A stretch of 64,000 bases of DNA from Liolophura sinensis. Its lineage: Eukaryota > Mollusca > Polyplacophora > Chitonida > Chitonidae. The position numbers and the translations under genes were made by a program. The stretch is taken from positions 12,593,501-12,657,500 of the forward strand of contig NC_088303.1 of the NCBI RefSeq assembly GCF_032854445.1. Reading direction: 5' to 3'. Positions 21,880 through 35,500 of this stretch are shown one piece after another (within the stretch, counting starts at the first letter, position 1; each line of letters starts with the position of its first letter). The notes below the pieces were generated by a model that worked only from the letters and a program-made list of their open reading frames with translations, was not told the origin of the DNA and did no database searches.

Positions 21880-23155
21880 CCTATGTATACTTAAGCCACA
21901 CTGATCCGTAGATATACCGATATCTACTTAAGCCACACTGATCCGTAGGTATACCGATGTGTACTTAAGCCATACTGCTCCGTAGGTATACCGATGTGTA
22001 CTTAAGCCATACTGCTCCGTAGGTATACCGATGTGTACTTAAGCCACACTGATCCGTAGGTATACCAATCTGTACTTAGGCCACACTGATCCGTAGGTAT
22101 ACTGATGTGTACTTAAGCCACACTGATCCGTAGGTATACCGATGTGTACTTAAGCCACACTGATCCGTAGGTATACCAATGTGTACTTAAGCCATGCTGA
22201 TCCGTAGGTATACCGGTGTGTACTTAAGCCATACTGATCCGTAGGTACACCGATGTGTACTTAAGCCACACTGATCCGTAGGTATACCGATGTGTACTTA
22301 AGCCATACTGCTCCGTAGGTATACCGATGTGTACTTAAGCCATACTGCTCCGTAGGTATACCGATGTGTACTTAAGCCACACTGATCCGTAGGTATACCA
22401 ATCTGTACTTAGGCCACACTGATCCGTAGGTATACTGATGTGTACTTAAGCCACACTGATCCGTAGGTATACCGATGTGTACTTAAGCCACACTGATCCG
22501 TAGGTATACCAATGTGTACTTAAGCCATGCTGATCCGTAGGTATACCGGTGTGTACTTAAGCCATACTGATCCGTAGGTACACCGATGTGTACTTAAGCC
22601 ACACTGATCCGTAGGTATACCGATGTGTACTTAAGCCACACTGATCTGTAGGTATACCGATGTGTACTTAAGCCACATTGATCCGTAGGTCTGCCGATAT
22701 GTACTTAAGCCACACTGATCCGTAGGTACACCGATGTGTACTTAAGCCACACTGATCCGTAGGTATACCGATGTGTACTTAAGCCACACTGATCCGTAGG
22801 TATACCGATGTGTACTTAAGCCACACTGATCCGTAGGTATACCGATGTGTACTTAAGCCACACTGATCTGTAGGTACACCGATGTGTACTTAAGCCATAC
22901 TGATCCGTAGGTATACCGATGTGTACTTAAGCCACACTGATCTGTAGGTATACCGATGTGTACTTAAGCCACATTGATCCGTAGGTCTGCCGATATGTAC
23001 TTAAGCCACACTGATCCGTAGGTATACCGATGTGTACTTAAGCCACACTGATCCGTAGGTACACCGATGTGTACTTAAGTTGCACTGATCTGTAGGTATA
23101 CCGATGTGTACTTAAGCCACACTGACCTGTAGGTATACCGACGTGTAGTTAACCA
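21880..23155. repeat. 37-bp satellite, about 34 copies, with higher-order repeats
   Basis: Monomer gatgtgtacttaagccacac, then tgatccgtaggtatacc. Diagnostic variants (catactgctcc, atctgtacttaggcc, ccatgctgatcc, ggtacaccg) recur in the same order at 21971-22303 and 22304-22636, a displacement of 333 bp or nine monomers. A second displacement of 296 bp (eight monomers) links the acattgatccgtaggtctgc variants at 22675 and 22971. Confidence 0.95.
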
Positions 23156-23159
23156 GCTG

Positions 23160-24610
23160 TTGCTATATCATTGTATACTTAATACCCATAGGTCCTTGGG
23201 CTATACTTGCAATCATTCTTGGTAATATATTATTGTGTGCTTGACTCAAACTGGTATTTGTATACACCTGTGTGTGTTTAACCCACTCCTGTCTTTGGCT
23301 ATACCAATGTGTACTTAAGCAGCTCTGGTCTTTGGTTACATCGCCATGTGTTTTATCATACAAGATGTGTTATGATATAAGAAGTGTGTAATCTTAAGAT
23401 CTTAAACTTTGAATGCACAATAAAGAGAATAAAGAAAAATCCGTCAAAAAAGATAAACAAGAAAATACTTGTTTGACAAATTTTCGAAATCTCATTTACA
23501 GTCTCCTTTTTAACGTGCAATGAGAAATCTTCCTGCCATGCCGAAGAGTGGTCATTTGGAAGACGGACCATATTAATCAGAGGGAAAGATTATATCAGAT
23601 TGTATATATTTCTATATCTCTAAGTCATTTATCTGCTCTAAATCTGCCCTGTACAAGTTTGCACTTCAACAACGACATGGGTATCAGTGCTGGACGAATT
23701 GCTACGTTGTGGATGTTTTACAAAATTCCATAATTCTGGTACACAAAATTAATGTGAATGTGGATTTTTACCACAATATTGTACACCACACTTACACAAT
23801 GTAGAATTTACAAAGTAGCACGTAAAACCATTACCGTGCATCTGCCCATTTGTTTATTGATTTCAACAGGATTATATCATGCGCTTTTATGTAAGCTGCT
23901 CAGTTTTTCTCTCGATGTTTTGGTCTTGTAAATCAGTGATTAACAGTGGGGTTGCTACTAATTTAATTGTGTTGCTGAATCAATCTGTTATAGTGAATGT
24001 TCAGCGCCCGTGCTTTGTCGGACTCGCAGGTGGTCTATGACAAAAGCATGATACTTAAAGGAGAAGAAAACTTAAATATCAAACAAATACCATTGAAAAG
24101 ATTATGCATTTTCTCGCAGGTGCATGCCATGAAAAAAATTCTAATAGGTACCTCAAGATGATAACTTATAAATAAAGTCTGCGCCAAAATCCGCTGTGGG
24201 CGACTCCATTTTGCCTAAGAACTAGTCCCGAAATCTTCTGTGTTAGGAGGAGATTTGTCGTCGGAAACGCCGAAGTGCAATTGGTACATTTCCGGTGGAA
24301 CTCTTCTTCCCAGAAGGTAGCGAACAGTACAGTTTGTTTTCCGCTTTACGAGGGACACTGGAATGTTGGACGTAGGTTCCGAGTTTACACGAACAAGCCG
24401 GCAGTTTTAACCACTCTTACTGGCTGAGAGGCAACACATCCCAAGCATAAATTACAGGGTGTTAAAGATGGAGGAAGCGATTTGTGCCAGCTTTGCCGTT
24501 TTCAGGCCTTACGTGTATGGCGAGGAAAAATCGCAAAATTATGCAGCAGGCACCACCAGATACAAAAAAATGTGCTCTTTTCAGCCTGTAGTGTCATAAT
24601 TTTAAGTTTT
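23160..24610. other. Intergenic spacer
   Basis: A few decayed monomers of the 37-bp satellite continue to about 23345 (for example ctataccaatgtgtacttaag). The rest is unique. The ORFs present are short and featureless. The segment at about 24040-24600 has higher GC content than its surroundings but no recognisable coding or element signature. Confidence 0.45.
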
Positions 24611-24619
24611 CTCATCCCT

Positions 24620-25010
24620 TAAGACTTGATTATCGCAGAAATTATCGTCAATAATACAAACTGGGGTCCCGGATTTGACACTAACATTATATTACCTCAG
24701 AAATTATCGTGTGGTGCCCCGGATTTCACAGTCTATAACAGCCCGGGAAATATCATGTGGTGGTCTCTTCGTGTAGTGGCCGATAACGCAGACTGGCACC
24801 CCGGATTTGACACTTAGGCTCTATTGCCCTAGGAAATATCACGTATTGGTCTGAAATAGGTTTAACAGAGGCTGGCATTCCGGAATTAACACTTAGATTT
24901 TATTACCCCAGGAAATAAGTCATATACTAACACAAACTAGTGAACCGGGTTTGATACTTAGGCTGTTACCTCAGGAAATGTGGCTTACATGTACAACAAC
25001 ACGCACTGGC
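24620..25010. repeat. Diverged tandem repeat of about 75-100 bp, 4-5 copies
   Basis: Repeated aaactggggtcccggatttgacactaa, ttacctcagaaattatcgtg and related phrases. High divergence. Confidence 0.65.
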
Positions 25011-26376
25011 GTCCTCGATGAGGGAATCGGGTAGTCTCTTCCACAACACATACGTAAAGCATTCCGCCACAAGGAATACGGTGCGGACGTACCTTTAGCC
25101 GCACAACTGGTTGTGCTTAATGGACTATAGGCTGTCCCCATTCAGACTACTAGCCACTGACCTGTTGATATCCACATAACACTTGTTCATTGTTTCCAGT
25201 GCATTTATACTGCATTTCAAATTTTTACACATATCCAAAATGGCTTTGTGGAATCGGTACCATGTACATGTCTAGCTTCTCACAAATTGAGGCTGTGCAA
25301 TGCGTTTTAGACGTGTAACTCATACACTGTTACGGATATAACCACATCTGTGGGAAAATTTAGTGTTAATTCTTGAGATAAACTGGTTTCAATAAAACAT
25401 CACTGGCTGGAGATTTAAAGGAGTTCGATCAAGTAAAAAGGAGAAAAAAAATCCTTTCGGAGACAATTTAGTACCCTCCAATGAAACCTGTAAGAGACAC
25501 AGAAAATGGAAACGTGACGAAAATTCTACAAAAAATAAATAAGTTTATTGATCGGCTTGATAAAGACGAAAAAGCGGGACAATGAAAATGGGATGGCAGA
25601 GGTATGGGGCAGGCCTAAAACTGCTGTCACAATCGTGACAAATCCCCTGATAGAAAGTATTTACAATTAAACAATCACCAGGATACAACCCTTCTGGTAG
25701 TAGATGCAACGTTAACTTTACACTTTTAACAATATAACAGTAAAAGGCTGTTGCATATCTGTAAATGTGACGCCTCGGTATTCTAGAACAGCAAAGCGAG
25801 CTCTCTCAGTCTGTATGACTGTACAGTATTTCGTCACTTTATACGCATATCCAAACAGAAAGGATGTTTGCTCCCTTCCTTCAGTTATGCATAACGGTTT
25901 ACCTTCTTTTAAGATTACACAAGCACTGAGTTCACCAGGTGCAACGTTGTTCTCAATGTGACCTCACGTCTTCTCACTGCTCGTGTTTAGGCTTAATGGT
26001 ACAAAAATATGTAATATTCTAATCCTGGGAGAGTAAGAACGGGTTTACACCGGAGACTGTCATATACAGAGTGATTAAAGGCACCGCCGAGCAGCCGTCT
26101 TACTTGTAATGTCTTGATATCGCAGTGCAAACCTTGTCGATCAATGTTACTTCGACGAGAAACGTCTTGTTAATTTGAAATGATACAACTGTCTTCTCTT
26201 TTCCGCAGAGTTGTTTCTACGGAGGATCCTGTCGAACTATGAACTAACTATGGAAATCTTTGTTTCAATCTACCCCAAAAAGGGTGGGCGCCATGTGTAT
26301 TCCTGTATGAAACAGTCTCAGGTAACACTTAGTACCCCCCTCCCCCCCCCAAAGGGCTGGTTCTAATGGTTCCCAC
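25011..26376. other. Intergenic spacer, no gene seen
   Basis: Unique sequence. I see no splice-flanked open frames and no element. The plus-strand ORF at 25767-25961 has no recognisable feature. Confidence 0.45.
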
Positions 26377-28165
26377 TTAGTAAAGTAAGGGTGAAAAATG
26401 TGGACTACATGATAAAGTAAGGGTGGGTAAACATAAGAAATGTGGACTACATGATAAAGTAAGGGTGGGTAAACATAAGAAATGTGGATCACATGATGAA
26501 GTAACGGTGGGTAAACAAGAAATGTGGACTACATGATAAAGTGAGGGTGCGTAAACATAAGAAATGTGCATCATATGATAAAGTAACGGTGGGTAAACAT
26601 AAGAAAACATAAGACGCTGCTAAACATTACAGAGATGTGGACCTCATGGTGAAGAAAGACTTGCTAAACATAACATAGATGTGGACCTCATGGTTAAGTA
26701 AGGGTTGCTAAACATAAAAGAGATGTGGACCTCATGGTAAAGTAAGGGCTGCTAAACATTACAGAGATGTGAACCTCATGGTAAAGTAAGGGCTGCTAAA
26801 CATTACAGAGATGTGGACCCCATGGTAAAGTAAAGCTGCTAAACATTACAGAGATGTGGACCTCATGGTAAAGTAAGGCTTGTTAAACATAACAGAGATG
26901 TTGACCTCATGGTAAAGTAAGGGCTGCTAAACATAACAGAGATGTGGACCTCATGGTAAAGTAAGGGCTGCTAAACATTACAGAGATGTGAACCTCATGG
27001 TAAAGTAAGGGCTGCTAAACATTACAGAGATGTGGACCTCATGGTAAAGTAAGGCTGCTAAACATTACAGAGATGTGGACCTCATGGTAAAGTAAGGCTT
27101 GCTAAACATAACATAGATGTGGACCTCATGGTAAAGTAAGGGCTGCTAAACATTACAGAGATGTGGACCTCATGGTAAAGTAAGGGCTGCTAAACATTAC
27201 AGAGATGTGAACCTCATGGTAAAGTAAGGGCTGCTAAACATTACAGAGATGTGGACCTCATGGTAAAGTAAGGCTTGTTAAACATAACAGAGATGTTGAC
27301 CTCACGGTAAAGTAAGGCTTGCTAAACATTACAGAGATGTGGACCTCATGGTAAAGTAAGGCTTGCTAAACATTATAGAGATGTGGACCTCATGGTAAAG
27401 TAAGGCTTGCTAAACATTTCAGAGATGTGGACCTCATGGTAAAGTAAGGGCTGCTAAAGTTTACAGAGATGTGAACCTCATGGTAAAGTAAGGGCTGCTA
27501 CACATCACAGAGATGTGGACCTCATGGTAAAGTAAGGTTTGCTAAATATAACGGAGATGTGGACCTCATGGTAAAGTAAGGGTTGCTAAACATTACAGAG
27601 ATGTGGACCTCATGGTGAAGTAAGGGCTGCTAAACATAACAGAGATGTGGACCTCATGGTAAAGTAAGGGTTGCTAAACATAACAGAGATGTGGACCTCA
27701 TGGTAAAGCAAGGGTTGCTAAACATTACAGAGATGTGGACCTCATGGTAAAGTAAAGGTTGCTAAACATTACAGAGATGTGGACCTCATGGTAAAGTAAG
27801 GGTTGCTAAACATAACATAGATGTAGACCTCATGGTAAAGTAAAGGTTGCTAAACATTACAGAGATGTGGACCTCATGGTGAAGTAAGGGCTGCTAAACA
27901 TAACAGAGATGTGGACCTCATGGTAAAGTAAGGGTTGCTAAACATAACAGAGATGTGGACCTCATGGTAAAGCAAGGGTTGCTAAACATTACAGAGATGT
28001 GGACCTCATGGTAAAGTAAAGGTTGCTAAACATTACAGAGATGTGGACCTCATGGTGAAGTAAAGGTTGCTAATCATTACAGAGATGTGGACCTCATGGT
28101 AAAGTAAGGGTTGCTAAACATTACAGAGATGTGGACCTCATGGTAAAGTAAAGGCGGTACATATA
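26377..28165. repeat. 44-bp satellite, about 40 copies, with higher-order repeats
   Basis: Main monomer aagtaagggctgctaaacat, then tacagagatgtggacctcatggta. The leftmost part (26377-26610) is a diverged version (gggtgggtaaacataagaaatgtggactacatgataaagtaa). A six-monomer block is duplicated: the variant order gaagtaagggctgc, aagtaagggttgc, aagcaagggttgc begins at 27617 and again at 27881, 264 bp apart. Confidence 0.95.
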
Positions 28166-29356
28166 AGAAATGTGCACCAGATTGTAAATACCGAGACAAA
28201 CCTGGTAACTGACATATATGTTTACCATTACAAAGTTATAAGGCCTCACACATACGTGAAACACGTCAGGGTATAATAAATAGAATATAAGACTGCTGAA
28301 AGACGTCTCATACAATATAGAAATCTGAAAGACACAGTCATTATCACACCGACTTCTCCAACCGAAAAAGCTTCCCGAAAAAAAGAAGCACAGTACAGCG
28401 ACCATATAAAAATAATCATCTTAATTTCATCAGGACGATTTTTCTATTTTCATACGGACGTGTTGAATCATTACAAAGTTACAAAAAATGTGTTGGATGG
28501 CTTTCTAGTTACAAAACACATTGGTAAGGGTCAAGGCACAATAATGTGATACTCCACCTGCTATTACATCCCCAAATATGTCAAACAATTTATAGAATTC
28601 CCCAATTTACAGTATTTCTGTATCATCCGAACTCCGAAATACTAGCCTCCTGGTAAGTAAAGTAATACGACTTACGCTGCCTGCAGACAAAAACGTGTAG
28701 ACAAAAAAAGGAGACCCAGGGGGGTTGCCAGTTTTCTGAGGGAATTATATATACACCTGCTGAACCTGTAAATGAGGAGTGATACTGTCAACAGCTAGAT
28801 TCTACATCTGAACCCATAACAAAAGTATGAAACCTCAAGCTTTCAAGAAGAATAAAATTTGAAGCTCATAACAGCTCAAACAACTGACAAGGTTGTACTG
28901 GTTCGTCTTTACCTCTTCACCCAGCTCTCTGTGGTATGCATCATGCAATGGGCAAACTCCCTGGAATGTATTTAAGGACTGGCGGAATAGCATGTAAATC
29001 ACAAAGCATAAGGATATGTAGGGTTATCTATGTACAAGAATAAACGTATAGGGCGAACTGATCGTATAACGGTGCATATTCATGGCTGATAATATATGTA
29101 CATGCAGGAAAGCAAAGTTAAAACTTTATCAACAGTTATTTATGGTGCTTTTCCATGTGTTCAATCGAACTATCCACCAAAAATGCGCTTTATTCAGTTT
29201 GTGTCAAAAGAGCATACCCAATCTTCACAGTCTGTAGAATTTCCCCAATCTCAGAGACACCATCACGAACCTCACATAGTTCTGCTGAGTCTAGAATGAA
29301 GATAAAAATCCCCACTCCTTCAGCAGTCTATTCCTGAAAAAATCTTTCGTTTGTTT
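28166..29356 (-). other. Probable 3' UTR and flank of the receptor gene
   Basis: Unique sequence downstream (minus sense) of the receptor stop codon at 29357. An AATAAA signal on the minus strand lies at 29194-29189, about 160 nt past the stop, and is a reasonable poly(A) site. No other gene is visible. Confidence 0.5.
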
Positions 29357-29588
29357 TCACGATAAATCTGTCATCTCTATTGCCTCCTGCGAATTCACGG
29401 AGTTATCGAAGCATCCCTTCTGTCTCACGTCTTGCACAAATATCTCCGGCGCAGACTGGTACGCATCTTCCGGTACCACAGGCGAGTTCTCCTCTGTCAC
29501 TTCCTGCAAGCTTGATTCTCTGTTCAAGCTGTGAAGACGCCGTAACTTTCCCGAGCGGCGCCGAGACGTGTCGAGAGTAGTTAGTCGA
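29357..29588 (-). CDS. Receptor exon 17: C-terminal exon and stop
   Basis: Acceptor ctgtgcttccttcag, phase 2; 232 nt to TGA at 29359-29357. Encodes TSRRRSGKLRRLHSLNRESS (a basic patch with possible R-x-x-S kinase sites), an acidic middle, and ends NSQEAIEMTDLS. No canonical PDZ-binding C-terminus. Confidence 0.82.
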
Positions 29589-32500
29589 CTGAAGGAAGCA
29601 CAGAGGAAGACGTACAGTTCAAGAATTATCCATCATATTTCATGTATATCAAAGAATACTAACATTATAAATGGGGATAAAAAACAAACTTTTACGTGAT
29701 GAAGTTTTTGTATCCTCGCACTGCTTTTTGTCCAGCAATGCTAACTGTAGAGTGGACGGTGTGACAACACTCGTACCAAAAATAAATATGGGTATTCATG
29801 CGTTGAGATAAGCTCAATAATATTTATTTATTTATTTGATTGCTGTTTTACGTCGTACTCAAGAATATTTGACTTATACGACGCCAGCCAGCATTTTGGA
29901 TGGGGGAAAACCACGACCATCCCCAGGTTGCTGGCAGACCTTCCCACGTACGGCCGAAGAAGAATCCAGCATGAGCCGGACTTGAACTCACAGCGACCGC
30001 ATTGGTGAGAGGCATTCTGGATCAACTGAACCACGGAGGAGGCCAGTCATATAAACGTTAGATTTTGTATCCTACTGTAATACATTGTTACTCACGGTAG
30101 GACTGTATACTGCAAATGCAAGTGGCTTCACACCCAAACAATTCATTTATCTACTTTAATATTGCATTATTGAGCTTTTTAATCTGCCGTGTTAGGAGAA
30201 CATCAAAAGAAGACACATGGCAATATTCTTACCTTAAAGGGAGACAACCTTTTAAGTCGTCATCTGACACCAATCCATCTTCTTCACCGGAAGTATGAAT
30301 GCGGCCGTTGCGCAGTTTTTTGTTCTCCTGTGATATACGTTGTAATTGGATCAATTTAAGCGCAGCTTGCTGCAGTTGTGATGTCACTCTTCTCTCGTCA
30401 GGTCTGTGGAAACCCCAAAGCAAAAAGAAATCTAGATATTGAGAATTATCATGAATTAGTTCGTGAAGCTCTGTATTGGATGAAATTATATAACACGTTT
30501 CCACAAAATGAAAACTGCCTTCTTGTCAGCCGGCAGTACTGTCCACTGACCAGAGAAATTCATTTAATTAGGTCAAGGTCAGTCCTTGATCTGTTACAGA
30601 CAGCAGAGAAATTCCATGTGAGATTGCGAAAAATCCGTCCATGGTATAAGAAATAAATGGGATCTGAAAACCCTGATTTGGGAGTTCGAAGATATTTCCT
30701 ATATTGAAATAGTGTAATATAAAATTCTTACCGCACTGCGACGCCCTGTATATAACGTATTTATTTATTTGATTGATGTTAAATGCCATACACTGGCGAA
30801 TTTTCCAGCCATACGATGGCGGTCAGTTCTACACGGCGAGGAAACCGCATTCCCTGGGGTTTGGCGAGTTACTGTAGATATTATCCCGAATACAGGGAGG
30901 CCTGTCTGTTTGACACTCCGGTAAAAATCAAATATACTGTTCATCAAAAGAAGTAGGTATTGCATATAAACAATATAAAAAAAATATAAGCATTCAGATG
31001 ATCCAGGCCCCCCTTCAACAAGGCATTCTTTCCTGAAGGGGATGTAAAAGCATATTAGATAATGTTCATCCAAAACACAGAGATATCTGATAAGGAAACA
31101 ACATACGGAGTTTTAGTAATGATTTAGTCGTGATTTAACCAATCAGATATATGGAAACTGATTAACGAGTGTGATTGCAAATTTCCAAATGCGCCTAACC
31201 TAACGTGCATGTACGCGTATAATGCAAAATGCCTGCGCGGTATTGGTATGTTTTGTCGAATATAATATGACACGATATGAAGAGTCTAACTGTGTTCCAC
31301 ATTCATTCACATTTTTTGCTGTTGGATTGTTGGAGAAACACATGTACAAAAACATGATCTGAAACATCGCCTACACTATGTAACTGTACACAACTGTATC
31401 CAGGTGTGTCCTATAATTCTCTTACAAACCATAATTTTTACCATTTAATGCAAACGTTTAGGAAATCAAAGCTGAAGCATAGAATATCTTTTCCGCAGGT
31501 GAATTCATGTGGAAACATGAGGAGTTCTGGATTTGTTTCCGATGCCAAATGATCCTAGGCGAACCCATAGGGTGTTCACCATAGACAGCTATTCTGTAAA
31601 GATATTACCGTATTTTTAAATACAGTTAAATGTATGTAAATATCTGGATTCTAAGGCGGGCCTTTTTGATTCATAAAAAGAAGTTTAGTTCACTGTCATA
31701 CTGACCGCCGATGATTTGTTTTCTGCATTTCTTTAAAACATATATTTACGGTAAAATTAAATGATGTATTTTTACACTAAAATTTATACACATCTCTCTT
31801 CTGACTGTAAATTGAAAGCCCATTCTGTAGTAACATAAGCAAGACGCTGTAAAAGTACAAAAATACCACACGTTTCTTTTGCAGTCAGATTGCTGTAAAG
31901 GTACAGACGCCAATCAATCAAACACCAGTATGTTGTAAACTTACAGCTAAATGAGACACCTTCAGGTACTTGTATTTGTTCATATAGTTCATATATTTGT
32001 TATTTATTTGTTTGATTAGTGTTTTTTACGCCGTAGTCAAGAATATTTCACTTATACGGCGGCGGTGTGTGTGTGTGTTGGGGGGGGGGGGACCGCATAT
32101 TTTTGTAGATCTACACCGTTTGTCTTAGTAAAGTATTTACAAAACTGAAAGTATTATTAGACACAGTTTCAAAGTCTATCTAGTAATAGCTACTTCCATT
32201 TTTGTTTTTTTTTGTTGTCGTCAACCAATGGGTAATCAAAACCCGAGTAAACCCGGTACCTGACAATTCTCTTGACTTGTATCCGAAGCCAAACCGGCAA
32301 AATCTGGATTCAAACTTGCTTTTGCCAAATGAGCAAGTGCTTCCACTCAGTGACGACTATTGTCATTCGGTGACTTACCTAACAGTTGGCCAGGACGAAA
32401 ACGGCTTTTCGTAACGGTCAGGTCCATAACTTAACTCCGGGCTAGGGGCCGAGGAAGTTGTTTTGGAATTTGATTTGTCCGTTGAGTTTTCCTTAGTTTG

Positions 32501-35500
32501 GTAAGCTGAATCTTTGAATTTTTTGTTTGAGGAAGGGATAACAGAGTGGAAAACCCTGGGTTCAGGAGTTGGCTGAGGGGCTGACGGTTCTGTGGGGAAC
32601 CTCAGGGGTGATGAATGGGCACTCTTGGGTGCGGAGGAGATGGCAGAGTCTGTTAGTGTGACTGCCAGGAACTGAGTTCGATCCTCTGGATTACAGTCCC
32701 CTGAGTACTCCTCCTCGCTCGATGACAGTACAGTGATTTTCACATCCGGCGTCTTCAGCCCATTTCTTTCTATGATATCATAGTTTTTGGAAATGACCGC
32801 AATGTCGGTGTGTTGCCTTTCCGACGGATCGGGCACTTTTGACAGCAAACTGTCGTTACTTTCGTAGTTAGACAAAGTTTCAAATGAGTTTACTTCGTTT
32901 ATATGTGTAGTCACAGGCACAGTAAGCACCAAGTCACTCGATGAACGGGATTTTCTATTATCTCGAGCCATTTCGTTTTTGTAGTTGTGACCGACTCCAT
33001 TACATAATAGATCATCTGTATCATGACTCTTTGCCCTTCTCAGTGATCGGCGTGGCGGTCTTTTGTAATCCTTTTCGCTGTTGCTTGAATCACACTTTTC
33101 CACCGTTTCATGTCGGCGTAATGTCCGCCGCCCAGAATGTTTACCTTCTCCATAAAGTTTCTGTCTTCCGGAACGTCGATCACTTTCCGCGCTTGATGTC
33201 GTTTCCACAGGATATGACATCACGTCCGAATGGCTTCCGGTCATCCTGTGACGGCCATGACGGGACCGTCCAGAGCTTTTGTGGTGGTGACGTCGGTCAT
33301 ATTTGATGCATTTTCTACACTGACATGTTCGTTGTTTTCTGCAGGACGAATGGCAGGACTCGTATGAGGACTGATGGCCTAATCCCGAATCCGAGTACGT
33401 GGTCACGTCATAACTTCCGGTGTTCCAGGCTTCTCGGCGTGCGCGGGAGACAGCTCTGAATTCCGACTCTGTAGAACTGCTGTGGTCCCAGAGACACCAT
33501 CGTGGATGACGGCACTGCTTCTCAGTGTTGTACATAGCATTGGCGCTATGGGATTTCAGCGCAAAGTCTCGACGCCTTTCCTTGGCGCCATATTCCAGAT
33601 AATAACTGGCCGACTGAACGATGGGATCTGTCGGTATACTCAACGAATGCATTTCTCCCATCAGGTTAGTACCTTTCTGGGCTTTTTCATCTACAATTTG
33701 GTCAGCAGAAGCCACAAGACCGTCATCGGTCGTGGATTCTACGTCAAGATCATTATTTATTATGATATGTGGATAGAAGTGATGTCCCACCCCCTCTAAG
33801 GATTTTGGCCTAGGCAGAACACTGGCGTTACCACCGTGACGATGTATCAGCGGCGTGGAACTGTAACTTCTGTTTAACCTGGAGATCGGCTCACGAGTCT
33901 CGCTCGGACGAAGTTTAAGGACGGCTAGAGGATTCTCTGCGTTTGCCTCCGTGTTGATCTGATCAGTGTTAAGAACAAAGGAGCCGGCAACACTGGATTC
34001 CATTGTGTTCGTTGTATCCTTCACTTCGGGATATCTGGACGTAATACCCCGGGCTCTTTCTGAGGAGAAACGGCTGTCCTGAGTAGGATTTTCGTACACG
34101 ATCCCAAGCACACCCTCCTTTGTAGGTTCATCGCTGTACGAGGCCAGCCTCTCATCGGATACCTAGAAAACGTAAGAGTTACGCTCTCTAAGAGGTCAGT
34201 CAGGAAGTTATTCTCTTTTACAGGACAGGTATAATACTTTTTCTTTATTTTCATTATATAACGACTGGATACACTGATCTTGAACATATATCAACTTTTG
34301 AGGTACAGGCAAAACTGGTGATATGTTAACGCTAGGATATCACAGAAGAAGTGTAAATATCATAAATGTATCATAAATGTATCATATCATACACTTGGAA
34401 TATTTATGCCATTCATATGAGACTGTGCAATTTTCTCTGTGTACTGACAAGGTATTCCGAATCACGAGACACGTTTGATCTTCTTGTGCTTTCATCGAAT
34501 TTCAGATCTGTTCTAATCAAAGTCTCCGGCTACTCTTGATCTGATTTATCTCAAATTTCAAATGCATGTTCAGATTAAAGAAAACTCGTGCAGCAAGGAT
34601 TTGACTACGCACGAACGCCAATATACTGAGTGGAAACAAAATGGCTGCATACCTCTTCGATGTGAATTTCTGGCTGTCGCCGGAAGTCAAGCGGGCTTTG
34701 TTCTCTGGACAGATAGCTGTTGTAAGTTGGCAAAGATGTCGACGGGATTCCATGGTCTAGCCGCCCTGAAAGCATACAGGTACTCTGCTTTAATCTAAAA
34801 CTGAAACAAGGCACATTTGCTGCGGGATGGGAATCAGCACCCTGTTAGCACTTCAGTCTGTAAAAGGGATACTAGTCTTTTCTTAAACCCTATCCACTAA
34901 AAGAGTGCCTATGAGCATTTCTGTATCAATTTGGAGTAATGTGTTTACTTTGGGGTTGATCAAAGCGGACTTTCCTGGAATTTCGAAAATCCTCTTTCAT
35001 ACCCCCTCCCCCCAACTTCCTGCAACACTGTACGTCAAAATTTTCACAAAATTGCAATAAGACATGTCCTACACTTTGAAAGTTTATAGTCAAATAAATT
35101 ACCTATCTTTTGATGAAAGTTTTGACACATTTGGACTTTTAGCTTTCTCTTTAACACCATTCTAAACAAGTCTTCTTAAAATCCATATTTTTCTAAATGT
35201 TTGTTATTGGAAAATGTAAAATATTTTATCATTGGAATTTTCATTTGGCTCACAGTTAAACATCCTGGCTTTCCAAAACAATTAACCTGATTGATATATT
35301 TTGAAGGGTGTGTGCGCTACAAAGCTTTGGAGTTTACCATTGACAGTTAGCAGAAGCAGATAAGCAGACATATTTCCAAGATGGGGTACTCCAAGTTAAA
35401 TTTCTCCTGCTCAAAAGTTTTGGCATGTATCAAGCCCTAACTTTGCGTGTGAAGTATGAGTGCAAAAATTACCGATTTTGACAAATGTTGGTGTGTGTGA

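Noticed and set aside
21880-23155. CRISPR array
   Set aside because: Monomers are directly adjacent with no unique spacers, and the host is an animal; it is a satellite.
32941-33799. Plus-strand ORFs over the receptor tail
   Set aside because: Shadows of the well-supported minus-strand coding exon.
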